Source: Bacteroidota bacterium
Lineage (GTDB): Bacteria; Bacteroidota; Bacteroidia; Chitinophagales; BACL12
DNA: 64,000 bases
Assembly (NCBI GenBank): GCA_016715425.1
Contig: JADKAC010000002.1
Span: 371,501-435,500 of the forward strand
Direction: 5' to 3'
In this document: piece after piece, positions 1 to 9,435 of the stretch
How positions within the stretch are numbered: position 1 is the first letter of the stretch
Layout of the letters: each line of letters opens with the position of its first letter
The notes under the pieces: generated by a model
Told to the model about the DNA's origin: nothing
Database searches by the model: none
Seen by the model: only the letters and a program-made list of their open reading frames with translations
Position numbers and translations under genes: made by a program

Positions 1-321
1 AAGCACTGCTTTGTGTTCAGTGGTTACAGTAATGATATGATTACCTTTTCTGGAATACATTTCAAATACACCTTTCAGTGCAAGATTATCAGCTTCTGTT
101 GCACCTGATGTAAATATTATTTCTTTAGCAGTAGCATTTATAAGTTTTGCCACTTGTTCTCTTGCCTTATCCACTGCATCTTCTGCTGTCCATCCAAAAG
201 GATGATTGCGACTGGCTGAATTGCCAAAGTTTTCTGTGAAGTAAGGAATCATCGTTTCCAGCACCCGTGGATCCATCGGAGTAGTGGCGCTGTTATCAAG
301 GTATATAGGTAGTTTAAGCAT
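1..321 (-). CDS. Cysteine desulfurase (IscS/NifS-type), N-terminal part, cut by window edge
   Basis: The minus strand from the ATG at 319-321 to the left edge encodes 107 residues of a class V aminotransferase fold. The start MLKLPIYLDNSATTPMD is the classic NifS/IscS N-terminus. It is followed by a GNSAS segment, a TSGATEADNLA cofactor-phosphate-binding segment, and TTEHKAVL with the His that stacks on PLP. Family members remove sulfur from cysteine for Fe-S cluster or thio-nucleoside synthesis. The PLP lysine and the active-site Cys loop lie outside the window, so the IscS, SufS or NifS subgroup cannot be settled. It is divergent from mce, with a 117-nt spacer. Confidence 0.9.
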   Translation of the reverse strand, partial: MLKLPIYLDNSATTPMDPRVLETMIPYFTENFGNSASRNHPFGWTAEDAVDKAREQVAKLINATAKEIIFTSGATEADNLALKGVFEMYSRKGNHIITVTTEHKAVL

Positions 322-438
322 ATTCAATTTAACTATTTAGACAAATTCTAAAACACAAAGCTATTATAAAAGTTCTATTTTTAGAAAACAAATAATTATT
401 AGATTGATTAAGATGTGTGCGTTTTTAAATTTTAGAAT

Positions 439-840
439 ATGAGAAAAATAGAACACCTTGGAATTGCAGTGAAGGATTTAAAAAATTCGAATGCGTTATT
501 TGCCAAACTTCTTGGTAAAGAACATTATAAAGTGGAGAGTGTAGAAAGAGAAAATGTAAGTACTTCATTCTTCATGATTGGAGAAACAAAAATTGAATTA
601 TTGGAAGCTACAAATGCTTCGAGTGCCATTAGTAAATTCATTGAAAAAAGAGGAGAGGGAATTCACCATATCGCATTTGCTGTGGATGATATTCATGCTG
701 AAATGAAACGCATGGAAGAGGAAGGATTTCAATTGCTGAATAAAGAACCATTGGATGGTGCTGATGGAAAACTGATTTGTTTTTTACATCCAAAAACTAC
801 GAATGGAGTTTTAGTTGAATTATGTATGGATAAAAAATAA
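439..840 (+). CDS. mce: Methylmalonyl-CoA epimerase
   Basis: A protein of 133 residues of the vicinal-oxygen-chelate (glyoxalase) superfamily, the usual length for the family. The two beta-alpha-beta halves show metal-ligand positions in IEHLGIAV (His near residue 5), in HHIAFAV (near 76) and a C-terminal Glu in VELCM. The enzyme interconverts (2S)- and (2R)-methylmalonyl-CoA in the cytoplasm, feeding methylmalonyl-CoA mutase. The mutase itself is not in the window, but its GTPase chaperone gene meaB lies at 9712-10701. No Shine-Dalgarno site is evident. Confidence 0.93.
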   Translation: MRKIEHLGIAVKDLKNSNALFAKLLGKEHYKVESVERENVSTSFFMIGETKIELLEATNASSAISKFIEKRGEGIHHIAFAVDDIHAEMKRMEEEGFQLLNKEPLDGADGKLICFLHPKTTNGVLVELCMDKK

Positions 841-891
841 AACAACTGAATAACTTCGGATATTAATTCTACATAATAAGAAAACTCTGTT

Positions 892-2427
892 ATGAAAAAA
901 TATTTCTACTCGCTAATCACATTTATTATTGTATTGTTACACAGCCAGACTAGCGTAGCACAATCCGAAACCTTAGATAATACATTTGGTGATGAAGGAA
1001 TAGTGGAATTTGAAGAGAGTGCAATCAATACAGATGGAATGAGTTTATCATTTAAAGATGATAAAATTTATTTTGCATTTTGTTCAGATAATAAGGCATT
1101 CGTTGTTCGACTATTGATTGATGGAAGTTATGATCCTGAATTTGGTATTGACGGTGTGCAGGAAATCCTCTTGAATGATTCAATTACATTTTCTCATAAA
1201 ATCAGGATGGAAATTCAGGACGACAACAAAATTATGCTTGTTGCTGGAACATCATCTCCCATATCTGGTGTTGATTTTTGCATACTTAGATTACTTGACA
1301 ATGGCTTAATAGATTCTACATTTAATAACGTCGGATATTTTATTTTTGATAATGAAGGACTTACTGATTATCCACGTGACATTTTAATCCAACCTGACGA
1401 GAAAATTTTAGTAAGTGGTTATAGTTATTTTGGTTCTTCTGATTTAGTATTTAGACATTTAATACTGGTGCGATTTTTACCAAACGGCACATTGGATTCT
1501 ACATTTAATGATATTGGAATACTCGAGTCAGACATATTAGATCGTGGCAACTTTATAGCATTACAAAGTGATGGAAAAATAATAGTATGTGATGGTGGAA
1601 TTCACGCCAAACGTTTCAATTCCAATGGTGATTATGATAATTCTTTTGAAATAAGCATTACGGGACCTTGGGGTGGTTACTCTCATAGTTTATGGGTAAA
1701 TGAATTTGATACTATTTTTATTGGAGGGGATTCTAATCATGGACCTACGGTATATAAATTTTTACCTGATGGAAATTTATATACTGATTTTGGAGAGGAG
1801 GGGAAATCCGAAATCCCTGGTGACTTTCTAACCCACATAAATTCCGAAAATGCAGCTTCAGATTCAAATGGAAATATTTTTACCGTGGGTTATCATGATA
1901 GTGATTATGCTTCCGATAATGATCATCTTGTAATTGATTTAGCTAAAATTTCAATGCATGGAGTTGCCGATTCAACTTTTAGTGAAGATGCCCATTCTGT
2001 TTTAAATTTATCTTATGATATTTGGCCATTAGACATCTTGATCCAGCCAGACGATAAAGTTGTAATAGCAGGAATGCGATCCACGTGGGATGGATGGAAA
2101 CCGATATGCATAAGATATGATAACTTGAATACGTATGTTGCAACCGAAAGTACTTTTCAAGATTTTTCTTTTTATCCTGTGCCAGCTAATAATTTTGTAA
2201 CAATTAATTTTCCACTTGAAAAAGAAAGTGAAATCAAAATAAGTATATATGATTTACAAGGCAAACGCATTCAAGTTATAGAAAACCATTTAAAACTCAA
2301 TGCCGGATCTCATTCGATTACATACAATATTCCAAACTATATTCAGGATGGCAATTATTTGTTTGAAATTTTATTAAATGGAGAACCCAGTATGCGCAAA
2401 TTAGTACCGATTATAAAACATAATTAA
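892..2427 (+). CDS. Secreted delta-60 repeat protein with T9SS sorting domain
   Basis: A 511-residue protein with a signal peptide (about residues 1-23, ending near SVAQ). Several delta-60 type repeats recur through residues 28-400, recognisable by LDNTFGDEG, SYDPEFGIDG, LIDSTFNNVG and LDSTFNDIG followed by QPDEKILVSG-like strands; they probably build a beta-propeller. Residues from about 430 carry a type A T9SS C-terminal sorting domain (FYPVPANNF, then SIYDLQGKRI and a GNYLFEI strand). By family knowledge it is exported by Sec, passed through T9SS, and attached to the surface or released. The ligand is unknown. It starts 51 nt after mce and may share its transcript. Confidence 0.88.
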   Translation: MKKYFYSLITFIIVLLHSQTSVAQSETLDNTFGDEGIVEFEESAINTDGMSLSFKDDKIYFAFCSDNKAFVVRLLIDGSYDPEFGIDGVQEILLNDSITFSHKIRMEIQDDNKIMLVAGTSSPISGVDFCILRLLDNGLIDSTFNNVGYFIFDNEGLTDYPRDILIQPDEKILVSGYSYFGSSDLVFRHLILVRFLPNGTLDSTFNDIGILESDILDRGNFIALQSDGKIIVCDGGIHAKRFNSNGDYDNSFEISITGPWGGYSHSLWVNEFDTIFIGGDSNHGPTVYKFLPDGNLYTDFGEEGKSEIPGDFLTHINSENAASDSNGNIFTVGYHDSDYASDNDHLVIDLAKISMHGVADSTFSEDAHSVLNLSYDIWPLDILIQPDDKVVIAGMRSTWDGWKPICIRYDNLNTYVATESTFQDFSFYPVPANNFVTINFPLEKESEIKISIYDLQGKRIQVIENHLKLNAGSHSITYNIPNYIQDGNYLFEILLNGEPSMRKLVPIIKHN

Positions 2428-2504
2428 ATCTGCATTGAGAACCCAAATAGTGATAATTAATTCCATTTGTATTCTCCAATTTCATTCAAATAATAAAATC
2501 AAAT

Positions 2505-4169
2505 TTATGTTTTATGCTCCCAAATAATATCCTCATTTGAATTATACCAATCCTCATATTGCGAAGTGTATTTTTTTTCAATTTCATTGCGTTTAATTTT
2601 CATTGTGGGTGTCATAAACCCGTTTTCAATTGTCCATTCATCTTTTACAATAATTGCTTTTTTCAGTTTTTCAAAGGAGTCTAAAGTTTCATTTATTTTA
2701 AAAATGATTTGCCTTAGCCCATTTTCTAAATCACGCTCTGCTTTATTTCGTCCCGCTTCCGAAAGCACTATTAAAGCAATTGGCTGAGGCAATCCTAATC
2801 CAACTACACATGCTTGTTCAATATCTGCATCATCCATTAAGTGCATTTCAATCGGTCCGGGCGCAACATATTTTCCTTTACTGGTTTTAAATAAATCTTT
2901 TACTCTTCCTGTGATAGTTAGAAATCTGTTTGCATCTCTTTCACCTTTATCACCGGTTTTAAAATATCCGTCTTCAGTAAATACTTCTTTCGTTAATTCC
3001 GGTTCTTTATAATATCCCAGCATCATCGCAGGATGTTTTATTTGTATCTCTCCTTCTTCACTAATACGTACATCTACCTTTGGTAAACTCTGACCAACTG
3101 ATCCGGGCTTATCTCTTTCTTTTACATTCACATGGGAGTAGCATGCATCTTCCGTCATTGCATATGCTTGCTGAATTTGAATACCAATAGTTGAAAACCA
3201 TCTAATTAATTCTTTGGAAATTGGAGCTGCTCCGGAAAATATATTTGTAGCATGAGTTAATCCGAGATTTGTTTTTATTTTCTTTTTTACTAATCCGTTT
3301 ACAATTGGAATTTTTAAAAACAAGTCCAACTTTTTTTGTGGCAATTTTTCTAGAATTTTTTCCTGAAATTTTGCCCAGATTCTCGGCACTGCTAAAAAAA
3401 TTGTTGGCTGAGTATCTGCAAGATTTTTTGGGAAAGATTCCAATGTTTCTGCGAATGAAACCATACCACCGGAATATAACGCTCCCATCTCAATCAATAA
3501 TCTTTCAGCAATATGACACATGGGTAAATAGCTAAAAAATTTCTCGTTCTTGCCAGTATTAATTTCCGGCAATGCATAAGTTACTGCAAAAGCAAAATTG
3601 TAAAAAGAATGCATCACTCCTTTTGGTGTACCTGTAGTTCCGGAGGTGTACATGATGGTTGCCAAATCTTCAATGCTGCGTTTTTCACCACCAGTATAAG
3701 GTTCTACATTTTTAATGATATCATCCCAGTTCGGATATTCAGTAATTCCGTAAAAAGGATATGCAATGCATTTCATATCATTCGGAATGCCGGGTTTAAG
3801 ATGCTTCCAATCATCTAATTTTCCTACAAATACTAATTTACTTTCGCTGTGTACTAATATTTGATTTAAGGTAACATGCGTAATATTTGGATAAATAGGA
3901 ACGGATACATGTCCTGCCATCCATATTGCAAGATCACTTAAAATCCAATGCACACAATTTTTTGAAAGGATTGCAATTCTACTGCCCGGTTCCAATTGTA
4001 AAGAAATGAGATAAGTTGCCATTCGACGCACTTCATCACCACATTGTTTCCATGTATAATTTTTCCATTCACCATCAATTGGTTGTCGCATATAAATAGC
4101 ATCCGCTTTTTCTTTTTCCCATTTGCTAAAAATTTCAAGTGGAGATAGTATAGTTAGATTTTCGCTCAT
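2505..4169 (-). CDS. AMP-dependent long-chain acyl-CoA synthetase (FadD-like)
   Basis: A 554-residue ANL-superfamily enzyme. The P-loop motif TIMYTSGTTGTPKG is at about residues 171-184, an AYAMTE motif at about 337, and the hinge and C-terminal lid signature GYFKTGD followed by GRVKDLFKTSKGKYV at about 395-430. These agree with long-chain fatty acid:CoA ligases, which adenylate a fatty acid with ATP and transfer it to CoA. No membrane segment or signal peptide is seen. The chain is slightly shorter than the 600-residue AMP-binding enzymes common in Bacteroidota. Exact chain-length specificity cannot be told. It is divergent from thiL. Confidence 0.9.
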   Translation of the reverse strand: MSENLTILSPLEIFSKWEKEKADAIYMRQPIDGEWKNYTWKQCGDEVRRMATYLISLQLEPGSRIAILSKNCVHWILSDLAIWMAGHVSVPIYPNITHVTLNQILVHSESKLVFVGKLDDWKHLKPGIPNDMKCIAYPFYGITEYPNWDDIIKNVEPYTGGEKRSIEDLATIMYTSGTTGTPKGVMHSFYNFAFAVTYALPEINTGKNEKFFSYLPMCHIAERLLIEMGALYSGGMVSFAETLESFPKNLADTQPTIFLAVPRIWAKFQEKILEKLPQKKLDLFLKIPIVNGLVKKKIKTNLGLTHATNIFSGAAPISKELIRWFSTIGIQIQQAYAMTEDACYSHVNVKERDKPGSVGQSLPKVDVRISEEGEIQIKHPAMMLGYYKEPELTKEVFTEDGYFKTGDKGERDANRFLTITGRVKDLFKTSKGKYVAPGPIEMHLMDDADIEQACVVGLGLPQPIALIVLSEAGRNKAERDLENGLRQIIFKINETLDSFEKLKKAIIVKDEWTIENGFMTPTMKIKRNEIEKKYTSQYEDWYNSNEDIIWEHKT

Positions 4170-4221
4170 TTTTCTGTATTGTTTTATCCTTAAAAATAAA
4201 TGATTTTACTTTGATGTTAAT

Positions 4222-5256
4222 ATGAATGATATAACGAAGCGTACAGAAATCAGCAGCCTGGGAGAATTTGGGCTGATTGAACACCTTACAAAAAACATTG
4301 AATTAAAAAGTGCATTTACAGTTTGCGGTGTTGGAGATGATGCTGCAGTGATTGATAATAGCGGAAATCTTACTGTTGTTACAACAGATTTATTAATTGA
4401 AAATGTACATTTTGATTTGGCTTATACGCCATTAAAACATCTTGGATATAAAAGTATAATTGTGAATTTAAGTGATGTGTATGCAATGAATGCACGACCA
4501 AAACAAGTTACTGTTTCCATTGCTGTTTCGAATCGCTTTTCAGTGGAATCACTTGAGGAATTATATGAGGGAATTTATTTTGCATGCGATGAACATGGAG
4601 TGGATTTAGTGGGTGGTGATACATCATCTTCTTTATCCGGCCTTGTAATAAGTGTAACTGCAATTGGCGAAATAACAGAAGAAAAATTAAGTTATCGCAG
4701 CGGTGCAAAAACTGGTGACATCATATGTGTAAGTGGTGATCTCGGTGCTTCTTATGTAGGATTGCAAATGTTAGAACGTGAGAAACAAATATATTTGGAA
4801 AGTCCGGCAGTGCAACCTGACTTAGAAAATAAAAGCCATATTATTGGAAAGTTTTTAAAGCCCACTGCACGTAAAAACATTATTGATTTTTTTGAAAAAG
4901 AAAATATAATTCCCAATGCAATGATTGATGTTTCTGACGGTTTATCATCCGACCTACTGCATATTTGCAAACAGTCAAAATGTGGTGCGCATATTTATGA
5001 ATCTAAACTTCCAATACTGGAAGAAACATATAATAGTGCTTTAAATTTCAATTTAGATCCGACGATGTGTGCTATGAGTGGCGGTGAAGATTATGAATTG
5101 TTATTTACCATTCCAACTAAAGATTTAAATAAAATAATGGAGAATCCTGCAATAACTATAATTGGAAAAATTGTTGATTTGGAAAATGGATGTATTCTTG
5201 AAACCAAAGGTGGATCTCAACATAAAATCACAGCACAAGGATGGACACATCTTTAA
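4222..5256 (+). CDS. thiL: Thiamine-monophosphate kinase
   Basis: A 344-residue ThiL/PurM-fold kinase. The N-terminus LGEFGLIEHL and the VGDDAAVI metal-binding motif (about residue 37) are diagnostic. Downstream are TTDLLIENVHFD, NLSDVYAM, VGGDTSSS and ISVTAIGE, a DVSDGLSSDL segment near residue 237, and MSGGEDYELLF near 283. The enzyme uses ATP to turn thiamine monophosphate into thiamine diphosphate, the cofactor of, among others, the sucA product encoded further right. No TPP riboswitch is visible upstream. A bidirectional hairpin terminator follows directly. Confidence 0.95.
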   Translation: MNDITKRTEISSLGEFGLIEHLTKNIELKSAFTVCGVGDDAAVIDNSGNLTVVTTDLLIENVHFDLAYTPLKHLGYKSIIVNLSDVYAMNARPKQVTVSIAVSNRFSVESLEELYEGIYFACDEHGVDLVGGDTSSSLSGLVISVTAIGEITEEKLSYRSGAKTGDIICVSGDLGASYVGLQMLEREKQIYLESPAVQPDLENKSHIIGKFLKPTARKNIIDFFEKENIIPNAMIDVSDGLSSDLLHICKQSKCGAHIYESKLPILEETYNSALNFNLDPTMCAMSGGEDYELLFTIPTKDLNKIMENPAITIIGKIVDLENGCILETKGGSQHKITAQGWTHL

Positions 5257-5257
5257 A

Positions 5258-5296
5258 AAAAAGAGGCTATATCAAATGAGATACAGCCTCTTCTTT
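5258..5296. terminator. Bidirectional hairpin terminator between thiL and the T9SS gene
   Basis: Left arm 5261-5272 and right arm 5281-5292 pair over 12 positions with one A/C mismatch and an 8-nt loop. An A-run lies on the left and a T-rich tail on the right. It can therefore end transcripts arriving from both sides, as expected between two convergent genes. Confidence 0.8.
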
Positions 5297-5318
5297 TAAA
5301 CTCTAAAATCGAAGTGCG

Positions 5319-6629
5319 TTAGTTCAGTAAGAACTTCGTAGAAAATAATTGTCCGTTAATAGTTACAACAGCAACATATAAACCCGTTGGCATACCGCTA
5401 ATGTCAATAGCAATACCATTACTTGCAATTGCATTATCAATTCTTTTTTCCCAAACAGTTTGATTCAAATTATTTACAATACTTAATTGACTATATCCAT
5501 CTACAGGAAGTGCAAACTGTAAATAGAAATTTCCATGATTAGGAGAAGGATATATCTCCAGACCTTGTTGTAAAATATTGTTATTCGCAATTGAAGATTG
5601 AGATGCATTTGAACCTTCACGTAAAACCGGATTCCATTTCGGACCATCCACAAAAAATATCTTAGCAATTGGATCTGTCAGCGCCCAGTCTCTTAGCAAG
5701 TTAGATTCTTTATTCTTACCCCCATTTGTAAGATGGTATCCACCACCATCGTCAGCAAAATCCTCTTCGCAATTCCAATATAATCCTTTAGAACTTGGGT
5801 TAACTCCATCTGCCCAAACATAAGGTCCCCAACCCATGAAAGGTGCTTTTTTACTACCACCTTTATATTTCAAATCCGGATCACCAAGAATTTGTCTTTC
5901 AATAGCCCATTTTACACCGAAGCCATTCCAGTAAGATCCCGGTTCAGAAACCACATCATAAAATGTTTTGATAGGATCTGCATATCCACCATAAACAGAA
6001 CTCGTAATAAAAACCAATTTCAAATTTGGAAATTTTGCTTGCAGAACTCCCATCAGTATTTCATACTTATCTGCAATAGCTGATGGATGAAGAGGGAATT
6101 CCATAATGGTATCCACCTTAGAAGCTGTCTTAATCCAAACCACCTGCACTTGTGCCTGCGAAGAATTTTTACTTGCCAGTTTAGGAATAATCTCATCATC
6201 CCAATACCAGTTATTATAAGTAGTATCAATCATCATTTCAATTCCCTTAGCGCCAAGACATGCATTATTTAATGTTAAATAGGGGTTTACATTAGAAAGC
6301 GTATCAAAAATTTCCATAAAATGATTCCATGTATTACCAGCTGTGGATGCACCCATTCCAATAAAAAGTACTTTACCATTTACCCAATCTTCATTACCTA
6401 AAGAATCTAAAGGGACAATTGATCTTGCCATTTTTCTACCCGCCTTTAAATGAGAGGAAGGCATTGTATTTTGTCCACCGGGATATAATCCACCCTGCTC
6501 TCCAAGATAAGTACCCGCACCTAAATCAGTAAGTGGAATATTTCCTGTTGAATCATTATCGCATTGAACTTGTGCTTGCGCTAAACTTATAGCTGCTAAA
6601 AAAAGTAGTGTTAAATAGAGACTTTTCAT
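5319..6629 (-). CDS. Secreted SGNH-hydrolase-like protein with T9SS sorting domain
   Basis: A 436-residue protein with a signal peptide (about 1-19, cleavage after AQA). The middle resembles an SGNH-type hydrolase layout: a beta strand and turn VLFIGMGAST at about residue 88, a GAKGIE segment, a strand ending in FITSSVYGG, and a late GGGYHLTNGGKN segment with His. The usual GDS nucleophile motif is altered (GMGAST), so hydrolase activity is only a possibility. A type A T9SS sorting domain begins near IYPSPNHGNFYLQF (about residue 360) and ends in TKFLLN. It was probably exported by Sec and T9SS. The substrate is unknown. Confidence 0.75.
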   Translation of the reverse strand: MKSLYLTLLFLAAISLAQAQVQCDNDSTGNIPLTDLGAGTYLGEQGGLYPGGQNTMPSSHLKAGRKMARSIVPLDSLGNEDWVNGKVLFIGMGASTAGNTWNHFMEIFDTLSNVNPYLTLNNACLGAKGIEMMIDTTYNNWYWDDEIIPKLASKNSSQAQVQVVWIKTASKVDTIMEFPLHPSAIADKYEILMGVLQAKFPNLKLVFITSSVYGGYADPIKTFYDVVSEPGSYWNGFGVKWAIERQILGDPDLKYKGGSKKAPFMGWGPYVWADGVNPSSKGLYWNCEEDFADDGGGYHLTNGGKNKESNLLRDWALTDPIAKIFFVDGPKWNPVLREGSNASQSSIANNNILQQGLEIYPSPNHGNFYLQFALPVDGYSQLSIVNNLNQTVWEKRIDNAIASNGIAIDISGMPTGLYVAVVTINGQLFSTKFLLN

Positions 6630-6773
6630 GTTTTTTATTTATGATTGTTGTAATTATGTTTTATGAGGCGCTAAAGTTATCAATAAATCGGTTTGTAATA
6701 AATCGTCTGTTTATTTTAGTCGGCTCTGTGATATTTGCATTTTTTAAATTCACAATTTTTAATCAATCTATTT

Positions 6774-7778
6774 GTGACCAATAAGGAAAAAATAAAGGCT
6801 TACTTCAAGTGGCTATATCTTAATAAATGGTATGCATTCATTGGTGTATTTATAATATTGTTTTCTATTCTACTGGTTTTGCAACCCAATTTTATCGCAG
6901 GGGCCTTAGATGCATTACGCATTCCTTATGCAGTAGGTCTTACAATTGTAACAGTATTCTTTTTTATTCGGGGTAAAAAAATACTATCTACTTGCTGCGC
7001 AATTGCACTTTTAATATTAGCTCCCGGTGTATGGCCTTACTTCAAACCGGGGCAGGCGCCAATGGCAAACACTAAACAGGAACTCAGAAAAATTGAAGAA
7101 GTGAAATCAGATTTTAGTGTGGCCCACTTTAATGTAAAAGAAAATAATAAACGTATTGGAGCTGTTACAAGAAATGCATTGGAAACGAATGCGGATTTTA
7201 TTTCTTTTCAGGAAATAAAAACCATTACTCTTGATTCAATAGATTTAATACTGAAAGAAACTTATCCCTATTCCATTTCCGATTTAAGTATTCCCGGATT
7301 TGGTATGGCGGTTTATTCTAAATATCCTATTAAAGAAAGTGAAGTAATTATTCAACGTGATTTTCCGATATTATATGGAGTGGTTAACATTAAAAACCGT
7401 CAGGTACATTTTATTTCTGCAACCACTTCAACACCAACAAGTGAAAAGGGATATACAAATCAGATAAAACAATTTAAATTAATTGCAGAATATAGTAATT
7501 CAATTGACTCTGCATTGGTGGTAATGGGCGATATGAATGCTGTGCCCTGGAGTACGCAAATTACGGAGTTTCTTAAATCAACGGATTTACTTGATAGCAG
7601 AAAAGATTTGAGTGGCACATTTCCTGCGCAATCTGTTTTTGTAAAAATTCCAATTGATTATATTTTTCACTCACCTGAATTATTTTGTCCCGGTTTTGCA
7701 ACCACCGGAAATACATCAAGCAATCATTTGGGTATAATTGGTTTTTATACTTTTAAGAAAGTAAAAAGACCAGTATAA
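6774..7778 (+). CDS. Membrane-anchored endonuclease/exonuclease/phosphatase-family protein
   Basis: I place the start at the GTG of 6774 (MTNKEKIKAYFKWLY), giving 334 residues. A TTG at 6735 would add 13 residues, and there is no in-frame ATG nearby. Three hydrophobic segments span about residues 18-90. The outer EEP domain follows: FSVAHFNV, then SFQEIK with the metal-binding Glu, VMGDMNAVPWS with catalytic Asp and Asn, and a C-terminal NHLGI His. This matches the Bacteroidota EEP proteins with an N-terminal membrane region. The substrate could be a phospholipid, nucleic acid or phosphoester. The dgkA-like gene starts 12 nt downstream, suggesting co-transcription and a link to lipid metabolism. 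Confidence 0.82.
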   Translation: MTNKEKIKAYFKWLYLNKWYAFIGVFIILFSILLVLQPNFIAGALDALRIPYAVGLTIVTVFFFIRGKKILSTCCAIALLILAPGVWPYFKPGQAPMANTKQELRKIEEVKSDFSVAHFNVKENNKRIGAVTRNALETNADFISFQEIKTITLDSIDLILKETYPYSISDLSIPGFGMAVYSKYPIKESEVIIQRDFPILYGVVNIKNRQVHFISATTSTPTSEKGYTNQIKQFKLIAEYSNSIDSALVVMGDMNAVPWSTQITEFLKSTDLLDSRKDLSGTFPAQSVFVKIPIDYIFHSPELFCPGFATTGNTSSNHLGIIGFYTFKKVKRPV

Positions 7779-7790
7779 TTTCACAATCAT

Positions 7791-8162
7791 ATGAAGAAAT
7801 TTATTCGCAAAGAACAAAAAAGATTTAGTGATGCCGCTAAAGGATTGTTGGTATTTTTAAGTTCAGCAGAACACGCCATTTTTCATAGTTTCGCTGCATG
7901 CATTACAATTATTGCAGCATGGTATTTTTGTGTAAGTACGATTGAATGGTTGTTAATAATTCTATGTATTGGGTTCGTATTTTTTGCAGAGGCAGTGAAT
8001 GAAAGTATTGAATGTCTTGCAGATTTTATTTATAAGGAGCAACATCCGGATATCGGAAAAATAAAAGATATTGCCGCTGGTGCAGTATTAGTGGCAGCAA
8101 TTACATCTGCAGTTATTGGAATTATTATTTTTCTCCCAAAAATTATTGAACAATTAAATTAA
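7791..8162 (+). CDS. Diacylglycerol/undecaprenol kinase family protein
   Basis: A 123-residue integral membrane protein of the DgkA family with three hydrophobic helices. The family signature appears as FFAEAVNESIECLADF (normally E-x-x-N-T-A-I-E-x-x-x-D) and KIKDIAAGAVL (normally KDxAAGAV). The short Gram-positive-like form often phosphorylates undecaprenol rather than diacylglycerol, so either substrate is possible. It sits 12 nt after the EEP gene. Its 3' end overlaps the convergent transsulfuration gene by 9 nt. Confidence 0.88.
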   Translation: MKKFIRKEQKRFSDAAKGLLVFLSSAEHAIFHSFAACITIIAAWYFCVSTIEWLLIILCIGFVFFAEAVNESIECLADFIYKEQHPDIGKIKDIAAGAVLVAAITSAVIGIIIFLPKIIEQLN

Positions 8163-9296
8163 ACGCAAGGCCTCTTCCACATCCTGCAACAATACATCTG
8201 TTTGTTCAATGCCTGTATAAAATCTGATAAAATTTATAGGATACTGTGTATGAGCAGAAGCACATGCAGGAAACACTAACGATTCATGACCACCCCAGGA
8301 AACTGCTAACAGAAATCGCTTTAATGCATTACAAAACAATTCTATTTTTTGCTGATCATTTGTTTTTAATAACATAGAAAATAATCCGCTGCTGTTTTTC
8401 ATTTGTTGCAAAGCAAGTGTATGTTGGTCATGCGATGGATGATGCGGATAAATTATTTTTTCAACTTTAGGATGTTGTGCAAGATAATGCGTTAAGGCTT
8501 TCGCATTGGCAGCACTCCTTTCTAAACGCAATTCAAGTGTGCGCAATCCTCGTAATAATAACCAGGCATCATGTGGTGAAGGAATGGCACCAAAACACAT
8601 AAATTCATTTTTAAATATTGCAGCAATAGTTTCTTTATCAGCACATAAAACTCCTGCCACTACATCACTATGACCTGCAAGATATTTTGTGGCTGTATGC
8701 ATCACAATATCTACTCCTAATACATGTGGATTTTGAAATAATGGTGTTGTATAACTATTGTCAATTATAGTTCTGATCTTTTTTGCTTTTGCAAGTGATG
8801 TTACTGCTTTTATATCTTGCAATTCCAAAAGAAAAGTATTGGGACTTTCTAAAAAAATAAGTGTGGTATTTTTTTGAATTGCATGTTCAAAATTTTTTGT
8901 TTCTCTGCCATCCACATACGTTATTGTAATTCCAAATCGCACTAATATTTCATCTAATAAATACTTTGTCCAACTATATGGATTTCTTACACAAACCACA
9001 TGATCGCCTTGCTTTACCACATGCATAACAGCAGCCGCAACAGCAGCTACTCCGCTGGAAAATAATAATGCATCTTCCGTTTGTTCCAATGCGGCAATTT
9101 TTTTTCTTACAATTTCTACTGTCGGATTATTTCCTCTAGTATATAAATGCGAAGTCATTTCCTGTTGCATTGCATTGCGCAAATCCTCAACTGTCGGAAA
9201 TGCGAAATTGCTGGTTTGCACAATTGGTGGAGTTACTGCATTAAAATAATTACTGCGTTCTTCTCCCAAAGAATTTATTATATACGAAATATCCAT
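8154..9296 (-). CDS. PLP-dependent transsulfuration enzyme (cystathionine synthase/lyase family)
   Basis: A 380-residue Cys/Met-metabolism PLP enzyme. Visible motifs are SNFAFPT near residue 29, YTRGNNPTVE near 53, the cofactor-binding SSGVAAVAAA near 80, and HTATKYLAGHSDV with the Schiff-base Lys near 184. Family members are cystathionine gamma-synthases, gamma-lyases, beta-lyases and O-acetylhomoserine sulfhydrylases. Subfamily cannot be fixed by eye. A TAnnTTTG box (TACATTTG) lies on the minus strand at 9310-9317, just upstream of the ATG. Confidence 0.9.
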   Translation of the reverse strand: MDISYIINSLGEERSNYFNAVTPPIVQTSNFAFPTVEDLRNAMQQEMTSHLYTRGNNPTVEIVRKKIAALEQTEDALLFSSGVAAVAAAVMHVVKQGDHVVCVRNPYSWTKYLLDEILVRFGITITYVDGRETKNFEHAIQKNTTLIFLESPNTFLLELQDIKAVTSLAKAKKIRTIIDNSYTTPLFQNPHVLGVDIVMHTATKYLAGHSDVVAGVLCADKETIAAIFKNEFMCFGAIPSPHDAWLLLRGLRTLELRLERSAANAKALTHYLAQHPKVEKIIYPHHPSHDQHTLALQQMKNSSGLFSMLLKTNDQQKIELFCNALKRFLLAVSWGGHESLVFPACASAHTQYPINFIRFYTGIEQTDVLLQDVEEALRLI

Positions 9297-9309
9297 AGTA
9301 GATTTTTTT

Positions 9310-9317
9310 CAAATGTA
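9310..9317 (-). promoter_or_regulatory. Bacteroidota -7 box for the transsulfuration gene
   Basis: TACATTTG on the minus strand, 14 nt upstream of the start codon. It matches the TAnnTTTG consensus perfectly. No convincing TTG -33 partner was found at the usual spacing. Confidence 0.5.
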
Positions 9318-9333
9318 ATACTGCAAACATTTA

Positions 9334-9368
9334 AAAAAAGAATCCCGCTCCCTAACAGGAGCGGGATC
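9334..9368 (-). terminator. Rho-independent terminator of the small membrane-protein gene
   Basis: A perfect 10-bp GC-rich stem (9342-9351 with 9358-9367, loop CTAACA), followed on the minus strand by a run of seven U. The plus-strand side has no T-run, so it works leftwards. Confidence 0.88.
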
Positions 9369-9435
9369 AGGCATACTCAAAGAAAGACAACCGTAATTGG
9401 TTTCGTTGCTCAAACTTTTTAGGTTTGAAATAAGC

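Noticed and set aside
4170..4221. TPP riboswitch before thiL
   Set aside because: The gap is only 52 nt and has none of the conserved TPP-aptamer blocks.
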